A DNA stretch of 64,000 bases, taken from the NCBI RefSeq assembly GCF_964340395.1, contig NC_135550.1:32080176-32144175 (forward strand), given 5' to 3'. This DNA is from Glandiceps talaboti. Its lineage: Eukaryota; Hemichordata; Enteropneusta; Spengelidae. A program made the position numbers and the translations under genes. Below are positions 31,912-44,682 of this stretch, one piece after another (the stretch's first letter is position 1; each line of letters opens with the position of its first letter). Under the pieces are notes generated by a model that searched no databases, was not told the origin of the DNA, and was given only the letters and a program-made list of their open reading frames with translations.

Positions 31912-34900
31912 GGTCTAGAAATGGATCATCATTTGCTGCTGATCTGCCAACCCTTGTCATGATAATCACCAAGGTAAAGAAACCTATAAGTCCAAATACT
32001 AAGATAACTGCAAACTTCTTGAAGGAGGAGTTGGGATCCTTTTTTGATTTTCTGGTTCGTGATCTGCAAAAAACAACATAACATACAGGATTTTACCTGA
32101 GGTGTAAACAAGTCTCCTACGTTCAAAGACATAGCTCCCAAACACTATATGTACTGTGGTGTAAACAAGTCTCCTACGTTCAAAGACATAGCTCCCAAAC
32201 ACTGTATGTACTGTCAGTTAAACAAGTGACCTACGTCCAAAGACATAGCTCGAAACACTATATGTACTGTGGTGTAAAGAAGTCACCTACGTTCAAAGAC
32301 ATAGCTCCCAAACACTATATGTACTGTGGTTTACATGTAAATTGATGTCTGAATTCACATCATAACATCATATGGCATGGGTCTTTGCTATAGCCCCCTC
32401 TGGGCTTTGCCTGTTGGGGGCTAATAATTAGCACATAACTTACACTAAAGAAATGGACAATAGTAGATTTTTGTGTTTATGATCCGAGTCATAAGAAATA
32501 ACACATGCATGTATCTTATGTTTTCAAACTCAGCATTTAACTAACTTTCACACTAATTTTGATATTGATTCAATCTAAATCAATTCATTCTAATTCTACA
32601 AATATTCAATTGTTTCTTACTTTCAATATGTAAAGACTTGAGTCAAATGAAATTCATATAACTCAAGTTTTTACATATTGAAAGTAAGAAACAAAAAAAT
32701 ATATTATTTCTCTGAATACATCAGTGGCTATCATACATAGTATGTTGCAGTTAGGGAAATATGCTTACATCATTGTGTTAGATTTTGAAGATTTGACGAT
32801 AACAAAATATATTTGGTTTAGGATAATTCAATAAGTGCACAATTTTCTAACATGTATAAGTCTCTATCAATATCTCTAGTATAACACTGTAGCTTGTACA
32901 AATATCCACCAGATCTTCATGTGTTCATCAGTTTTGTGTACAAAACCACCATAGTTTTAATGGTGTCGATCATGTAAATTTTATTTTGAGGAGATCAAAA
33001 CTTGAGGTGGACTTTCAAATATTTGAGATTTGAGACTTACTTGAACCATCTTGACAACCAATCTATGGCACTTCTTCTCTTGTACTTATCAGCATCATGG
33101 TCATGTGACATATCAAGCACTTTATCATCTTTGGTTGCATCATATATCTTACGAGGTGATGACACAGAGGCTGAAGAATATTAAGTGGTACAACAAACGT
33201 TTACAATCTTATGACTAAATGTCAACATACTTTATAAAATCAACAACTGGCAAACAAATATGTGAAACATTACAATTCATGAATTTTCCTCAATAAATTC
33301 TCAATTCTGTATGATAGAGACCCTATTATCAATTAATATGAGATTGTTACATTGACATTTTTTGAATATTTATTTACCATTGGTTTATATAACTGTGTAG
33401 TTGTCATTGTGTAGCTTAGACTGGATAACTATGATACATTATCAAATCATTATCAGATTTGATATTTATTGACAGTAGTGAATTAATGTGTGGTGAATAA
33501 TTCATCACTTGACAAAACCGATCTATGGGATGGTCTAACTGGCTGGTAACCTGTTGTAGTATATGTACAGGTATGTCATATCTGAGTTTTAACTTTATAC
33601 ATGGGACTGAAATTTTCATTTATATAAATGACATTGTAAATGTTACCAAACTCGAAAGTATTTCATTGTTACATATGCATAAGAGATTACTTGCACCAGT
33701 GCATGTGCAAACTAGTGGTATTTGCACTACAGTGCAATACCGAAAACAATACTGCATGCAAATTGTGCAAATGAGGGCATGATCGTTCATTGAACACAAA
33801 AGCATGCGACCACAAAGTACAATTTTTGTGGAAATCTGCTGTTTCCAATAAACATATGTAATAATAACAGAACCATATTGCATATAAGTTCCAGTGTAAG
33901 TACTCAAGGGGATTCGCACTCATGCTAGATGTGTTTTCTGCTGCACTTTCACTTGTGAAGTATGGTAACAGACAACACTGCAATCATGCTAGATGTGTTT
34001 TCTGTTGCACTTTCACTTGTGAAAGTATGGTAACAGACAACACTGCAATCATTTGTGCAAATACCCCAAGTACACCACACCTGCACTCGTGCATCCATGG
34101 GGTTGTGCCATATTACCAAACATACTACACTATAAAATAAAGTATCGTAATACTTACGAGTCATCCGACTGGAATCAAGGAGACTAGTACTCATACTGGA
34201 TTTCTTTTCAAGTCTAGATTGTGGTACACTTTCTGATATACTAACTGACGCTGAGCTGTATGTCTGTGTAGGTGGTGGAGCACCACTTGTATTACTACTA
34301 CTACTACTAGTATATTTCTGTGATGAGGTTTGTACATCTGGCATACTACTTTGCATTGTCGTTCTACTATCATGTCTTGATTTATCAGTTGAAACTTGTA
34401 TTGGTTCCTCTCTAGATATTAAGTCATTCCTTTGATGTATATCAGGCTCTTCTATCTGTATACAGATATCAAACAAATATGTCAACGTTTTGAGATGATA
34501 CTTTTAGTCAAACATAAATTCATTCTAAAAACATAAATTCATTCTATATGATCCACTGAGTTAGACATAAATGCACTCTATATGATCCACTGAGTTAGAC
34601 ATAAATGCATTCTAAATGATCCACTGAGTTAGACATAAATGCACTCTATATGATCCACTGAGTTAGACATAAATGCACTCTATATGATCCACTGAGTTAG
34701 ACATAAATGTACTCTATATGATCCACTGAGTTAGACATCAACGCACTCTATATGATCCCTGAGTTAGACATAAATGTACTCTATATGATCCACTGAGTTA
34801 GACATAAATGCACTCTATATGATCCCGAGTTAGACATCAACGCACTCTATATGATCCCTGAGTTAGACATAAATGTACTCTATATGATCCACTGAGTTAG

Positions 34901-37900
34901 ACATCAACGCACTCTATATGATCCACTGAGTTAGACATAAATGTACTCTATATGATCCACTGAGTTAGACATAAATGCACTCTATATGATCCCGAGTTAG
35001 ACATCAACGCACTCTATATGATCCCTGAGTTAGACATAAATGTACTCTATATGATCCACTGAGTTAGACATAAATGCACTCTATATGATCCACTGAGTTA
35101 GACATTAATGCATTCTAAATGATCCACTGAGTAAGACATCAATGCATTTTAAATGACTCTTTAGTCAAACATATACATAACATAACTTAACACGATAGAG
35201 AGTCTGTAGTGAGATGGTGTAGATGTGTACAAAGGTACATGCATAACAATACAGGTTTTAAATGTAGATAGAAAGTTGGTTGTAAATGTTTTGTATTCAT
35301 TACAACTGTCTAGATACATGATATATACTTACCAATGGTAGACCAAGTCCAGCTCTAGCCCAGTTAACTTGGGAAAGAAGCTGCTTCAGTTGATCTGCTA
35401 CAGGTGACACTAAATTATTTGGAGGGAATATACCATTTTTACAGGAGGGGCAGGTATATCCTGCAGGAGCTGTATTTGCAGGAAGTTCCCTACTGTATTT
35501 GTCTAAACATTTCCAGTGAAAAATATCTGAAAAGGGAATGACATATTTCATTAGTCGTACTTCCTTGATACAATAAAAAGTATTACAAGTTTATTCAGAA
35601 CTATCGATGTCCAAATTTGGATAAATTTATGGTACAACATCCCACTCTATCACTACTTGTTGATTTAGTTTATTGTATGAAGACAACTAATATCCTTTAC
35701 TGTCTAAAGCAGTAAGAAAAACACTATGTATGACAGTATGTTACATTGTATATATGAGTAATGATCATGAAATGCACATGTTAAACATGGAGACAATTGT
35801 AATATTTCATAATACACATTTTCATATTGTAATATTTCATAATACAATTATTAGGTCCATACATGCAAGATATCAGAGATTGCTAATAGATTAGTCTCAA
35901 CTAATAAAGTGGCCACCAATTCTCGCTACCTGCAATACAATTCTACACATCACTGTGGAGTCAATGGAATGAAGTCGCGCGACAACGTGTTCTAATGTCG
36001 ACAACTACACTTCCGGTCGGCTATGCTAATACACAGGAATGTTTCTTTCCCATTTTTAGTTGTAGACATCTCTTGTAATTTTGCTCTGGAAAGATACTGT
36101 ACATATTTAAATTTCCCACCTCCATAATTATATGAGCTTAAAACATGTGTTTATCTTATTTGTTACAAATTAAACTGTTTGGAAGAAACATTCACGTGTA
36201 TTGACATAGGCGACCAGAAGTGTAGGTGTCGACAAATGCAAGCGCAGTCGCGAGACTACGTTCCATTTGACTCCTTAGCGATGAATAGAATTGTATTGCA
36301 GATAGCGAGAATTTCTGACACACTGAATATATATACTAGTATACTGTATATAGTTTTAATTTTTCAATGACAACAGCAATTTATGAAAAACTAAATTCAA
36401 CATTTTGATCCAAGTGCACACATTTTTCTGCTGAGCAGATGTAGAGAAATATGTGTTCTGTGAGGTGTGATTCACCATCAGACTACACAGTAATTATGAC
36501 AAATACACACAACATCATGATTAGCATTATGATACTAATAGGTGAAATACATCAACAATAGCTTAGCAACTGTTATATACAATATACTATAGTACATTGT
36601 CAAAGCTTTTAGACAATATTATACCATTAGACCCTACTTGTCGTGTAGGGTCTGTGATTATACAAGTAAACAAAACAAGACAGTGATTTCACCTAACTAG
36701 TACATTGGCTCTACCTTATTGTAGTGTGAGAACAAACATATCTTATTCTATTGTATACTTACACATATACATCTTGAAGAATACAAATATCATTGGATTT
36801 TGGCTTTATATTTCTACTGTACGATCATATGTACCATTTTAAGGCCAGACACTTGATCTTATATCTCTAGTAGCTCTCTACTTGGTGTAAGGAGCTCTTT
36901 GAGATATTAACACCAAGACAAGTCTTTGGGTTAGTACATTTTCTGTACTGACTTCACACTGTACCATTGATTTTCTTACTACACATTTCAAAGTACTTAC
37001 CATAACATATGAGTCTAACAACTTCTCCATCTGCAAGACTTTCACTACATAATGTACACGAAGCATCATAGTCACTGTCTTGTAACCAATGTAGATAAGA
37101 TTGAACTATACACTGAAAGTGATAGACAAAAATACAAAGCAATATTACTAATATGTTCAATGTCACTAGAAACTATGGTGACTTTAATCACAGTTTGAGA
37201 AACCCCATAGTTTGTACATTACATAGGATTTATATGTCACCTTTCATTCAGTCATACATACATGTAAATTAAATCTATGTATGCTAGGGATGTCAAGGTA
37301 TATTTGATGTAATTTCAGAGTGCCTGTTGGATGGTATGGTAAATAAATAAATAAATAAACAAACACACACACACACAAACAAAAAAACATGGATTCATGG
37401 TAGAAAATATACAATTCAACACTAGTATACATAAATGTGATTCAGACCCTTATTTATTGTTAAACATAGCTGAGGTTTGGATAATAGACTGAATACTGGC
37501 ATTTTATCCATTGTCAACATGGACAGTGTTGTTCATCAATCAACACTTCTGACCCATCTCAGTTGAGTATGACAATAGGCAACATAATGAATTCAAGATA
37601 ACCAACTTTACACAGAAACAATGATAAAAGCTTGTCATTATTTGAATTGAAACAGGTGAATATATTGAAAGCACCAAATGCCATTAGTTATAGCCTGTAG
37701 GATTTCACACAATCTCACTAACTAACTAACTCACCATAACAACATTAATTATGCAGTATTTAATGTTATGTTACATCACTATCCATTTGGACTGTTTTCC
37801 CTCATATTAAAGGAGAACCAAAGAATTAATTCTTGATTGAAACTTTATTTGGGTTATTTTCCTCTTTCAATTTGAAACATGTGCAGATCGTCTCGTCCGT

Positions 37901-38302
37901 ATGATGATGCAGTACTGTACCTAACTACTCATCTCCACACTCCATACGTGTTTCATCCACCTCTCAAAATATTGGATGAAATCTCCCACCCTTCCAACTC
38001 GTGATGTTGTTTGAACTTTATGATTTCTATAAACTGGTTGTTTTATAGTGTAAATAAGAACATCACAATAAAATTACCTAGTCCTATTTTTGGGGTAAAT
38101 CGACAGAAATTTGATGTCTTAGAGCCACACGAAATAAATCACACTTCATCGTGCGAACATGCACAGTTTACTGACATAATGTTCATGTCTGACAACGTAC
38201 CTTTGGATGGTTAGCGACTAAACAGTGTTCACATACGTTGACCCGGTGTTCAAAACAAAACAAATTCGTAACTTTCCTCTTGGGACACTTGCACAACCCC
38301 AT
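31859..38302 (-). CDS. ZFPL1: Zinc finger protein-like 1, complete, six exons
   Basis: Exons 38201-38302, 37001-37112, 35333-35526, 34158-34455, 33041-33170 and 31859-32063 join in frame with GT/AG junctions to give 346 residues (human 310). The start [20 protein letters not shown] matches human ZFPL1, as do [15 protein letters not shown], the RING-like FHWKCL…[19 protein letters not shown], and [12 protein letters not shown]. Cys/His residues of both N-terminal zinc modules are present. Exon 4 is a Ser/Thr-rich linker. Residues 296-315 form the single C-terminal transmembrane helix, followed by [20 protein letters not shown], as in the family. ZFPL1 is a conserved cis-Golgi membrane protein that binds GM130 and helps maintain cis-Golgi structure. 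The ATG is in ACCATGG. It is transcribed divergently from the HEATR5 gene; its introns hold several repeats. Confidence 0.97.
32100..32332. repeat. 58-bp tandem repeat, about four copies
   Basis: The unit contains GTAAACAAGTCTCCTACG, AAAGACATAGCTCCC and CACTATATGTACTGT. It lies in the last ZFPL1 intron, starting about 40 bp from the splice acceptor of exon 6. Confidence 0.9.
32391..32423. repeat. 33-bp hairpin
   Basis: TAGCCCCC and GGGGGCTA arms around a 17-nt loop, in the last ZFPL1 intron. Confidence 0.7.
32610..32694. repeat. Near-perfect 33-bp-arm hairpin
   Basis: Arms 32610-32642 and 32662-32694 pair at 32 of 33 positions around a 19-nt loop, inside ZFPL1 intron 5. Could be a tiny fold-back transposon or a small-RNA hairpin. 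Confidence 0.85.
33670..34115 (-). mobile_element. Interspersed element, reverse copy of 43680-44060
   Basis: Reads in reverse the same order of phrases as 43680-44060: an outer part with CATGGGGTTG, GTGTGGTGTACT and GTATTTGCAC; then CATATGTAATAATAACAG; AACGATC…CTCATTTGCA; and TATTGCACTGTAGTG…ACCACTAGT. It contains an internal 65-bp tandem duplication (33921-33985, 33986-34050). No coding frame. It lies in ZFPL1 intron 4, ending about 45 bp from the exon 4 donor. Confidence 0.75.
34535..35145. repeat. 34-bp minisatellite, about 17 units
   Basis: The unit contains GATCCACTGAGTTAGACAT followed by AAATGCACTCTATAT. Variants (AAATGTACTC, CAACGCACTC, and shortened GATCCCTGAG or GATCCCGAG) recur in the same order, so several units were amplified together as blocks. 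ZFPL1 intron 3. Confidence 0.95.
36626..36656. repeat. Short AGACCCT hairpin
   Basis: AGACCCTAC … GTAGGGTCT with a 6-8-nt loop, in ZFPL1 intron 2; similar to 42126-42157. Confidence 0.6.
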
Positions 38303-38400
38303 GGTTTAACCTCGATTCGAATTATTCTCGTAAGATCCCACTTTTTTATCAAAATTGTTCTTCGTGTCAACGACGAGTAGGAAGTGGCTGATTACTGTGC
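38303..38400. promoter_or_regulatory. Shared divergent promoter of ZFPL1 and the HEATR5 gene
   Basis: The ZFPL1 start codon at 38302 (minus) is under 280 bp from a plus-strand donor at 38577. The DNA between is CpG-richer than its neighbours, with no TATA box evident. A bidirectional promoter is inferred from spacing. Confidence 0.55.
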
Positions 38401-38577
38401 CACGTCACTGTGCGCAGCGTTATGCGCATCTCGTCAGGAACGTGATTTGTTGCGCGATTTCATACGCCATTTCCGCTATCGGCAGACAAGTAAATTGGTC
38501 TCACGTCAACGTTTCCATTCATTTTGTGTCTACGCTGTTCCAAATATTCTTCGTTTCTCCCCAGGACTTAAATACAG
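38340..38577 (+). other. Probable first non-coding exon of the HEATR5 gene
   Basis: Ends in a strong donor (ACAG|GTAAGT) at 38577. No ATG-initiated frame runs through it convincingly. Its true start is unknown. It is assigned to the HEATR5 gene because that is the next plus-strand gene; it could instead belong to the small frame at 38725-38934. Confidence 0.45.
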
Positions 38578-38724
38578 GTAAGTTATCGTGATCCGTAGGG
38601 GTCAACTTATTAATACCAACTTCTAAATCTCGATTTCTAGTGTGGTCGCATAAATAACTGTATCAAGTGAACTGCTAACACGATCATCGTTGACGTCGTG
38701 AAATCCTGACCGGTTTGTGCGGTC

Positions 38725-38934
38725 GTGCTTCGGAATGGGGAAATCCTCTGTGTGCTCAACAGCATTTTAGAGCTGGAACTGCAGTACAAGATACTCTTTG
38801 CCAAGGAAAATATGCCAACTACGTGTAATGGTTGCAAGATGCAAGTCAGACAGGAAGAACAACAATCACAGAGTTGGATGAATTGGATCGGCAGTCGAGG
38901 CCGGACGAGAGGTGGGAGGAGTCTGTCGACTTGA
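38725..38934 (+). CDS. Small open frame of unknown standing
   Basis: A frame open from 38710 reads VLRNGEILCVLNSILELELQ, then YKILFAKENMPTTCNGCKMQ and a basic tail to the stop at 38932-38934. It lacks an early ATG (first ATG is mid-frame), but a good acceptor (GATTTCTAG) lies at 38640 and the codon content looks less random than its neighbours. It might be an exon of an unknown small gene, an old insertion or chance. No family recognised. Confidence 0.25.
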   Translation: MLRNGEILCVLNSILELELQYKILFAKENMPTTCNGCKMQVRQEEQQSQSWMNWIGSRGRTRGGRSLST

Positions 38935-41900
38935 AACGTGGGTGTGAACGTCGAACATGAACCTTCCCGCTAAGTCGACCACAGATACGATACCGGCATA
39001 AGCCGCATAACACCATGATAAATCTCTCAAGAATAACCATTTTTATATGAAAACTTGGATAGTAACCATACAAATTATAATAACATCACTTCTAAGAATG
39101 TCGTGTGCTACATAGTGATTGAGGTTATTCTGATTTTTGTTTCACTATTAAAGTTGGTAGAGTAAAAAAGGGAAATTAAATTGTACTGGTTGATTATGAT
39201 AATTTTACCCTGTAATAATATGATGATGTCATGGCAATGACGAGGTATTTTCCCTATTTCTTTCAAAGTCCATCAGTGTCATCTTTTGATTGTGTTTACC
39301 TTGAACAGTCAACTGAAATATTTTATTGTGTTTCTGTATGAGTCAACACTGCCAAGTTGGCCTTATCAAAGTCAAGGCTTTGTGGTTAATACTCCATACA
39401 CATATCTATAGAATACCTGAATATGTCAATTTACTGAAATACTTGAAAAGATCTTCTAAACATTTATGTAGGTATTTTACATTTAAAAAACAAAATATTT
39501 AGGAGGGTTCAATTTGTATTATTATACAGGTAATATAACAGTTTTTCTATGACTTTGATTTTAACTGATGTTCAAAATATGATCATTAGGTGTAATGTGG
39601 CATTCACTGTTAATTTAACCATATCAAATTTACTTTGTATGCTGTTTAAATATGTGTTTAAATATGTGTCTTTTGATAATTTTGAATGGAAGTATCAAAA
39701 TACCAGAGGTATGTACTGAAAATGAGTTTACAACACTTTCATTAATAATTTTGGATATTCATAAAATGCCCCAATTCCCATTAACTTCCCACAAGATTTT
39801 AATTGAAAGTTTACATATTTTGTAAAGTAAATGGGAAAAAAGTAGACGAGTGAAATTAATTCATTGTGGGAAACTCAAGGTGTTGAAGCTGTGTTTATTC
39901 AGGTTGGTTACATTGATTTAATAGTGATCCTAGTTTCATATATATCTAAAACAGGTCAATGAAGTTGTTAAATAAAACACTGACATTGAAATGAAAATAT
40001 TTTCAGCCATAAATAGAATTAAATCATGCAATACTATCTCTGACTAACAAATGCTTTTCTTTCCACTGAAATAGAAAAATTTAGTTGTACCGTTGAATAG
40101 GGCAAATATGAAAGAAAGTAAATCTAATCCATCTTATACATGGAATCACTTCTGTTTGCCCCCCCCCCCCCCCCAAAGAAAAAAAAAAGAAAAAAAATTA
40201 CAAGTAGCTGTCAACAGTGAGTTTAATGTAAAAGGTACCCTTGGTATTACATTTATAGGTACTCACTGGATTTCCATGTAAACTTATACCGTGTATTATA
40301 AAACTGGAAATTTTGAAGGATTATTCTTCTATTAATGAGACTCTGAAACCATAGCAAATACTCATATTATTGTATGATGTACAGTGTGTTTCTGTTAAAT
40401 GATACATACAGAAAAGTATTAATGCTATGGGTATCAACATTGTGAGGAGCTCATTGATGAAATATTGATAATTTGCATCTAGACTAGGTACTTGTATTGT
40501 TGGATAGCAATGGAAAAAATTCAAATTCGTTGTGATAGTAAGCATAATACACCTACAACTTAGGTGGTACTCCTTTTAGTTACTGACATCAGTCATTCTG
40601 AATTTCAATACTGAAAACAGGCTATAACTATAGCAGTACAGTGTCACTCTTCAGTGTCTATGATTAAAGATGTAAACCATGGAAAATGTTTGACATGTAA
40701 CCTGAAAAAATAATGTCAAAATTCAACAAATATCATAAATATTGAATCAAACTTATTAAACAGAATGAGATATAAATTACATATGATCTGCTATAATGTG
40801 CAGATTATCATATTGAGTCATAGGTCACATTTTCAGAGTTGCAAGTAGTTCCAAGCTATTGAAAGGTCAGAGGTCATGACCCTCACTAGGTATGGCCTAA
40901 TTTTGTTTACCATAGTGATTTTGTTTACCATAGTGATTTTGTTTGCTTGAATCACAACAGCTGGATTTAAGCCTTACTATCAAAGATAGTACCTTACAGA
41001 AACCTAAACAATCATAATCTACCAATTTCTTTAATTTTTTTCAAGAGATGAAATGTTTTAGTAATGATAGTATGGCCATGTATTATTACTTTATAGAGAA
41101 ATGTAATTTAAATAATCTCTAATTTAATCTCTATTTAATACGGCTATCCATCTATTCATAATCTAATTTGGAGTCCACCCTATTTCATTTATCTAATCAG
41201 TATGTATTAGTCGTTTTTTGTCAATCCATAATGACTTCTGTTGAATTGTACAGTTCTTGATCTTCATACTGTTCTAACTTTAACTTCAGTAAATTCTGCA
41301 TAGAACACTAGACAGAGGATTAGTATCTGTTGTTCTATTTGTAGATAAATCTATGGAAAAGGAAATCAAAATTTAATAAGTTTCATTGCCACCTGAATCT
41401 GTCAGTTCTCCTGACATCTATTTAAAAAGCTCGGCTTAGATTTCAGTTACCTTCTTCACTTAGTTTAGCAGACTGTTACCTTTAAAGACAGGAAAGATCA
41501 CACACATCAATTAATATGACTCATGTTATTGAAGCTAATTGGAGTGTCTCGTTTTGTGTTTCTTTGCAATTTGTTTCATTTAACTTGACTAAACTAGGTA
41601 GTCACATTCAGCCTTGTTTGCACAACTTGACTGAACACTAGGCAAGTACAGGATAAAATGGTTTGCAATCTGTTAGCCAAAATCTGTCAGCTAAAATGTT
41701 CACTTCACTGCACTGTAACTATGCTAGGTACCGTCATCTACGGGAGCTGGCACCGTACAGCACCAGAAACGTGAACATTCTAGCTAAGGGATCACAAACT
41801 GTTTTTATCCTGAACTCACCCCAGGTGTTCTCAGCCTTGTTTGTCAATTTTGACTACACTAAGTAGTCAAAGTGTGCCTTTGTTGTTCAACTTAACCAAA

Positions 41901-42125
41901 CTGGGTAGTCATATTCAGCTTTGTTTGGTGAACTTGATTGACCTAGGTCGTCGTTTTCATATGAGCAGATTTGTTCACTGGTATAAAATAGAATTCACCA
42001 TAAACAAGGAAGTGATTGAAAACCAGGATGCAAACAAAGTAAAATTTAGGATATATGTATTTTTATGCCAGGAAATTATGACATCATGCAGTGTCCATAA
42101 AGGCAATGCATAATGTGTTTTATAC

Positions 42126-42157
42126 CATAGACCCTCCACCAACGGAGAGTCTATGGT
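42126..42157. repeat. Short ATAGACCCT hairpin
   Basis: ATAGACCCTCC … GGAGAGTCTAT around a 6-nt loop; related in sequence to the hairpin at 36626-36656 and to a degenerate version near 48020-48047. Confidence 0.65.
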
Positions 42158-43679
42158 TATACTGTGTTCAAATTTCATTTGCTTTGAAAATGTTCATTGC
42201 ATAACAATGTATAGTACAGAATATATATGATTATTAAAAAATGAGGGCAAAAACCAATACTGTGGACAAATTGCTTGATCATTGTGTAGATATATATGCT
42301 GTTGTATATTTGATGGTCTCTTTGATTTGTATATTATTTCAAAACATTTCCTGGAGGACACCACACCACCCACCCCTTATTAAACTATGACTCATACAAG
42401 CCTTGGGAGGACAGCTGAAAATAATGATAGTTGGCATGATGTAGAATCTTCCTCTGACAGACCCTGTAAATTAAGGTAGTCTACAAAGGTGAAAGATGAA
42501 ATTCTCAGGTATTTTAAGTATTGCTGTAGTGTTTATTCAATTTTTAGTAACATAGTAAATAACAGAGAAGATACATGTATGTGGTGAAAATTTGAATAAT
42601 TTACTGTATGTTGTTTTAAGAAGGATGGAACACCTTGTATTTATGCAATGCATTGGGAACAATGACAGTTTTGACTGCTGGCCTGAACAAAAAACATAAT
42701 TTTATGATGTATGTAATATTGATTTGAGCTCAGTGATTTGAGCTGTGCAATCAATTCAGATCAGACTGATTGCTGATTTTATTAAATGTTATTTATTATA
42801 TAATGTCAGTACCAACATAAGTAGAGCAACTCAAGTGTTTATTCAATTATTATTATTATTATTCTCGGCATGTTTACAAGAGTTTCTGCTACTCAATGTC
42901 TCCAAGTATATAGTCACAGTGCTTTCCTGAACTTCCTCCCAGGGTGATAGCTCACGCAGTGGCTGAATGACTAGTATGCATACGCATCCTATATACATTA
43001 CTATGCATTTTTTAGGGTGGTTTTACCCAAGGATGCATTGCGACACAATGACTACGCATGCACATTCTATATGTTATGAGCATTCTCCATGCGAAGGGTA
43101 CTATCTACATCGCGAGGCAGCCCAGTCAGTCGGTCACATATGAATCTACTCTGCGTGAGCTTATGGGTTATGATATTAATATTATCTTTAATGACCTCTA
43201 GTGATTGTGGAATGCATAATTTAAAGTATAGCAGTGTCATTCATTGTACACAGCGTACTTTAATGAAATGTTAATGATCTCCTTGTACTAATCACATCAT
43301 TTTGTGTGGACTTGGTTGACATTTCTAGTGAGTTCACTCTAAAAGATGATGCATACATAGCAGTGTGTATTTTAAAGTAATGTTATTTTAGTGTTTTACT
43401 ATCAAGATCAAAGCTATGAGTCATTGGTAGTCCATCAGTTACTATGATATCATGTCAATTCAGGTACAACATGTATGGATTACCTGACCCTTTGAATAAT
43501 ATTGTACGTGATTTGCATAGTTATGAGTCATCAAAGTCTGAAAGATGTCAATGAACCCGAAAACAAAAAATAATCAATACCTGAAAAATTTAATACCCAA
43601 CAATGAAATATTTTTCAGTGTGAACCATTACTCATTTATTTTAAGCATCTTGCCCTAGTTGCATGTCAGTTGATTTGTT

Positions 43680-44060
43680 ATGATTTCATTAGCCATACTA
43701 TGACAGAACCCCATGATGCATCAGTGCAAGTGTGGTGTACTCAGGGTATTTGCACGAGTGTTTGCAGTGTTCTCTGTGCCTGTACTTTCACAAGCATAAC
43801 GAGGGATGAAAGTACAGCAGAAACACTGCAAGAAAAGTGCAAGTACTCTGAGTATCCACACTGGAACTCACGTGGCGTGGGGTTGTTACTATTACATATG
43901 TTTGTCTGAAATGGCAAATTTCCATTAAAATCATACAGCGCTATCACACGGTTTTGTTTGTAGTGAACGATCGCATCCTCATTTGCATATCATTTGCATG
44001 TGGGTATGCAATAATGTTTTTGTTATTGCACTACAGTGATAATACCACTAGTATGCATGC
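43680..44060 (+). mobile_element. Interspersed palindrome-headed element
   Basis: Starts with an inverted-repeat head (CAGAACCCCATGATGCATC … GTGGCGTGGGGTTGTTA, centre near 43800), followed by TATTACATATGTTTG, GTGAACGATCGCATC, CTCATTTGCATA and TATTGCACTACAGTG…ACCACTAGTATGC. The same order occurs in reverse at 33670-34115. No coding capacity; a non-autonomous element. Confidence 0.75.
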
Positions 44061-44478
44061 GTGTATTAAGTATTATTACATATGTACCATTGTGTACGTT
44101 GGTGTACAGTCAAAAATAAAACCGGTATTTTCACTGGTGGCTATGCAAATGAGATAAAATGAGATAAAATAGATCCAAAAGTAAAACCAATTCCTGATGA
44201 AAATAAGCAAATAAATGCATTTTTTTAAATGCACATATGTGTCTTTCCTGTTGTTACACACTTTTTGAACAATTTTTTGTTGGTTCATAATGTATTTCAC
44301 TATTTTTCTCGACCATCGCAAGTTCTGGGGTATCAAATAACTATGCAAATTAGTGCCTTACCTATCAAATAACTATGCAAATTAGTTAGGTAATTTCAGT
44401 GTTCATTATGCAAATGAGTAAACAACCTTTCGAACTACTTTATGTTTGTAAATATTGCCGGCGACCACTACTTTAAAA

Positions 44479-44682
44479 ATGGAAGATATTTCGGTGGATT
44501 CTGAACATAACGATTTGTTTAATTTGAATTATTTTGAACTTTCTGAGAGTGAATTTTATTATGATCAACAACAAAATAAAGCTGACCCGAGGCACGCGCC
44601 CAGCGACTACGGCCACCGATGCTTCGTACACATCAACAACGCCCAACAAATGCAGCCGATGGGAGATCGTGCAACTTCGTGA
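44479..44682 (+). CDS. Unrecognised 67-residue frame, perhaps an element remnant
   Basis: ATG in fair context (AAAAATGG) opens MEDISVDSEHNDLFNLNYFE… to a stop at 44682. From about 44570 an overlapping frame (TRGTRPATTATDASYTSTTP, then SRWEIVQLRDTILRT) stays open to 44884. The C+G content jumps around 44585-44660. A switch between frames like this suggests an eroded coding sequence. The second frame faintly resembles the start of CR1/L2-type LINE ORF2 proteins, an impression only. It lies within the HEATR5 intron. Confidence 0.25.
   Translation: MEDISVDSEHNDLFNLNYFELSESEFYYDQQQNKADPRHAPSDYGHRCFVHINNAQQMQPMGDRATS

Noticed and set aside
33949-34485. 178-residue minus-strand frame treated as one gene
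   Set aside because: It is ZFPL1 exon 4 read through its donor at 34157/34156 into an intronic repeat; the splice site and the match to ZFPL1 decide.
34535-35145. Regularly spaced repeats considered as a CRISPR-like array
   Set aside because: Units are contiguous with no unique spacers; this is a minisatellite in an animal intron.
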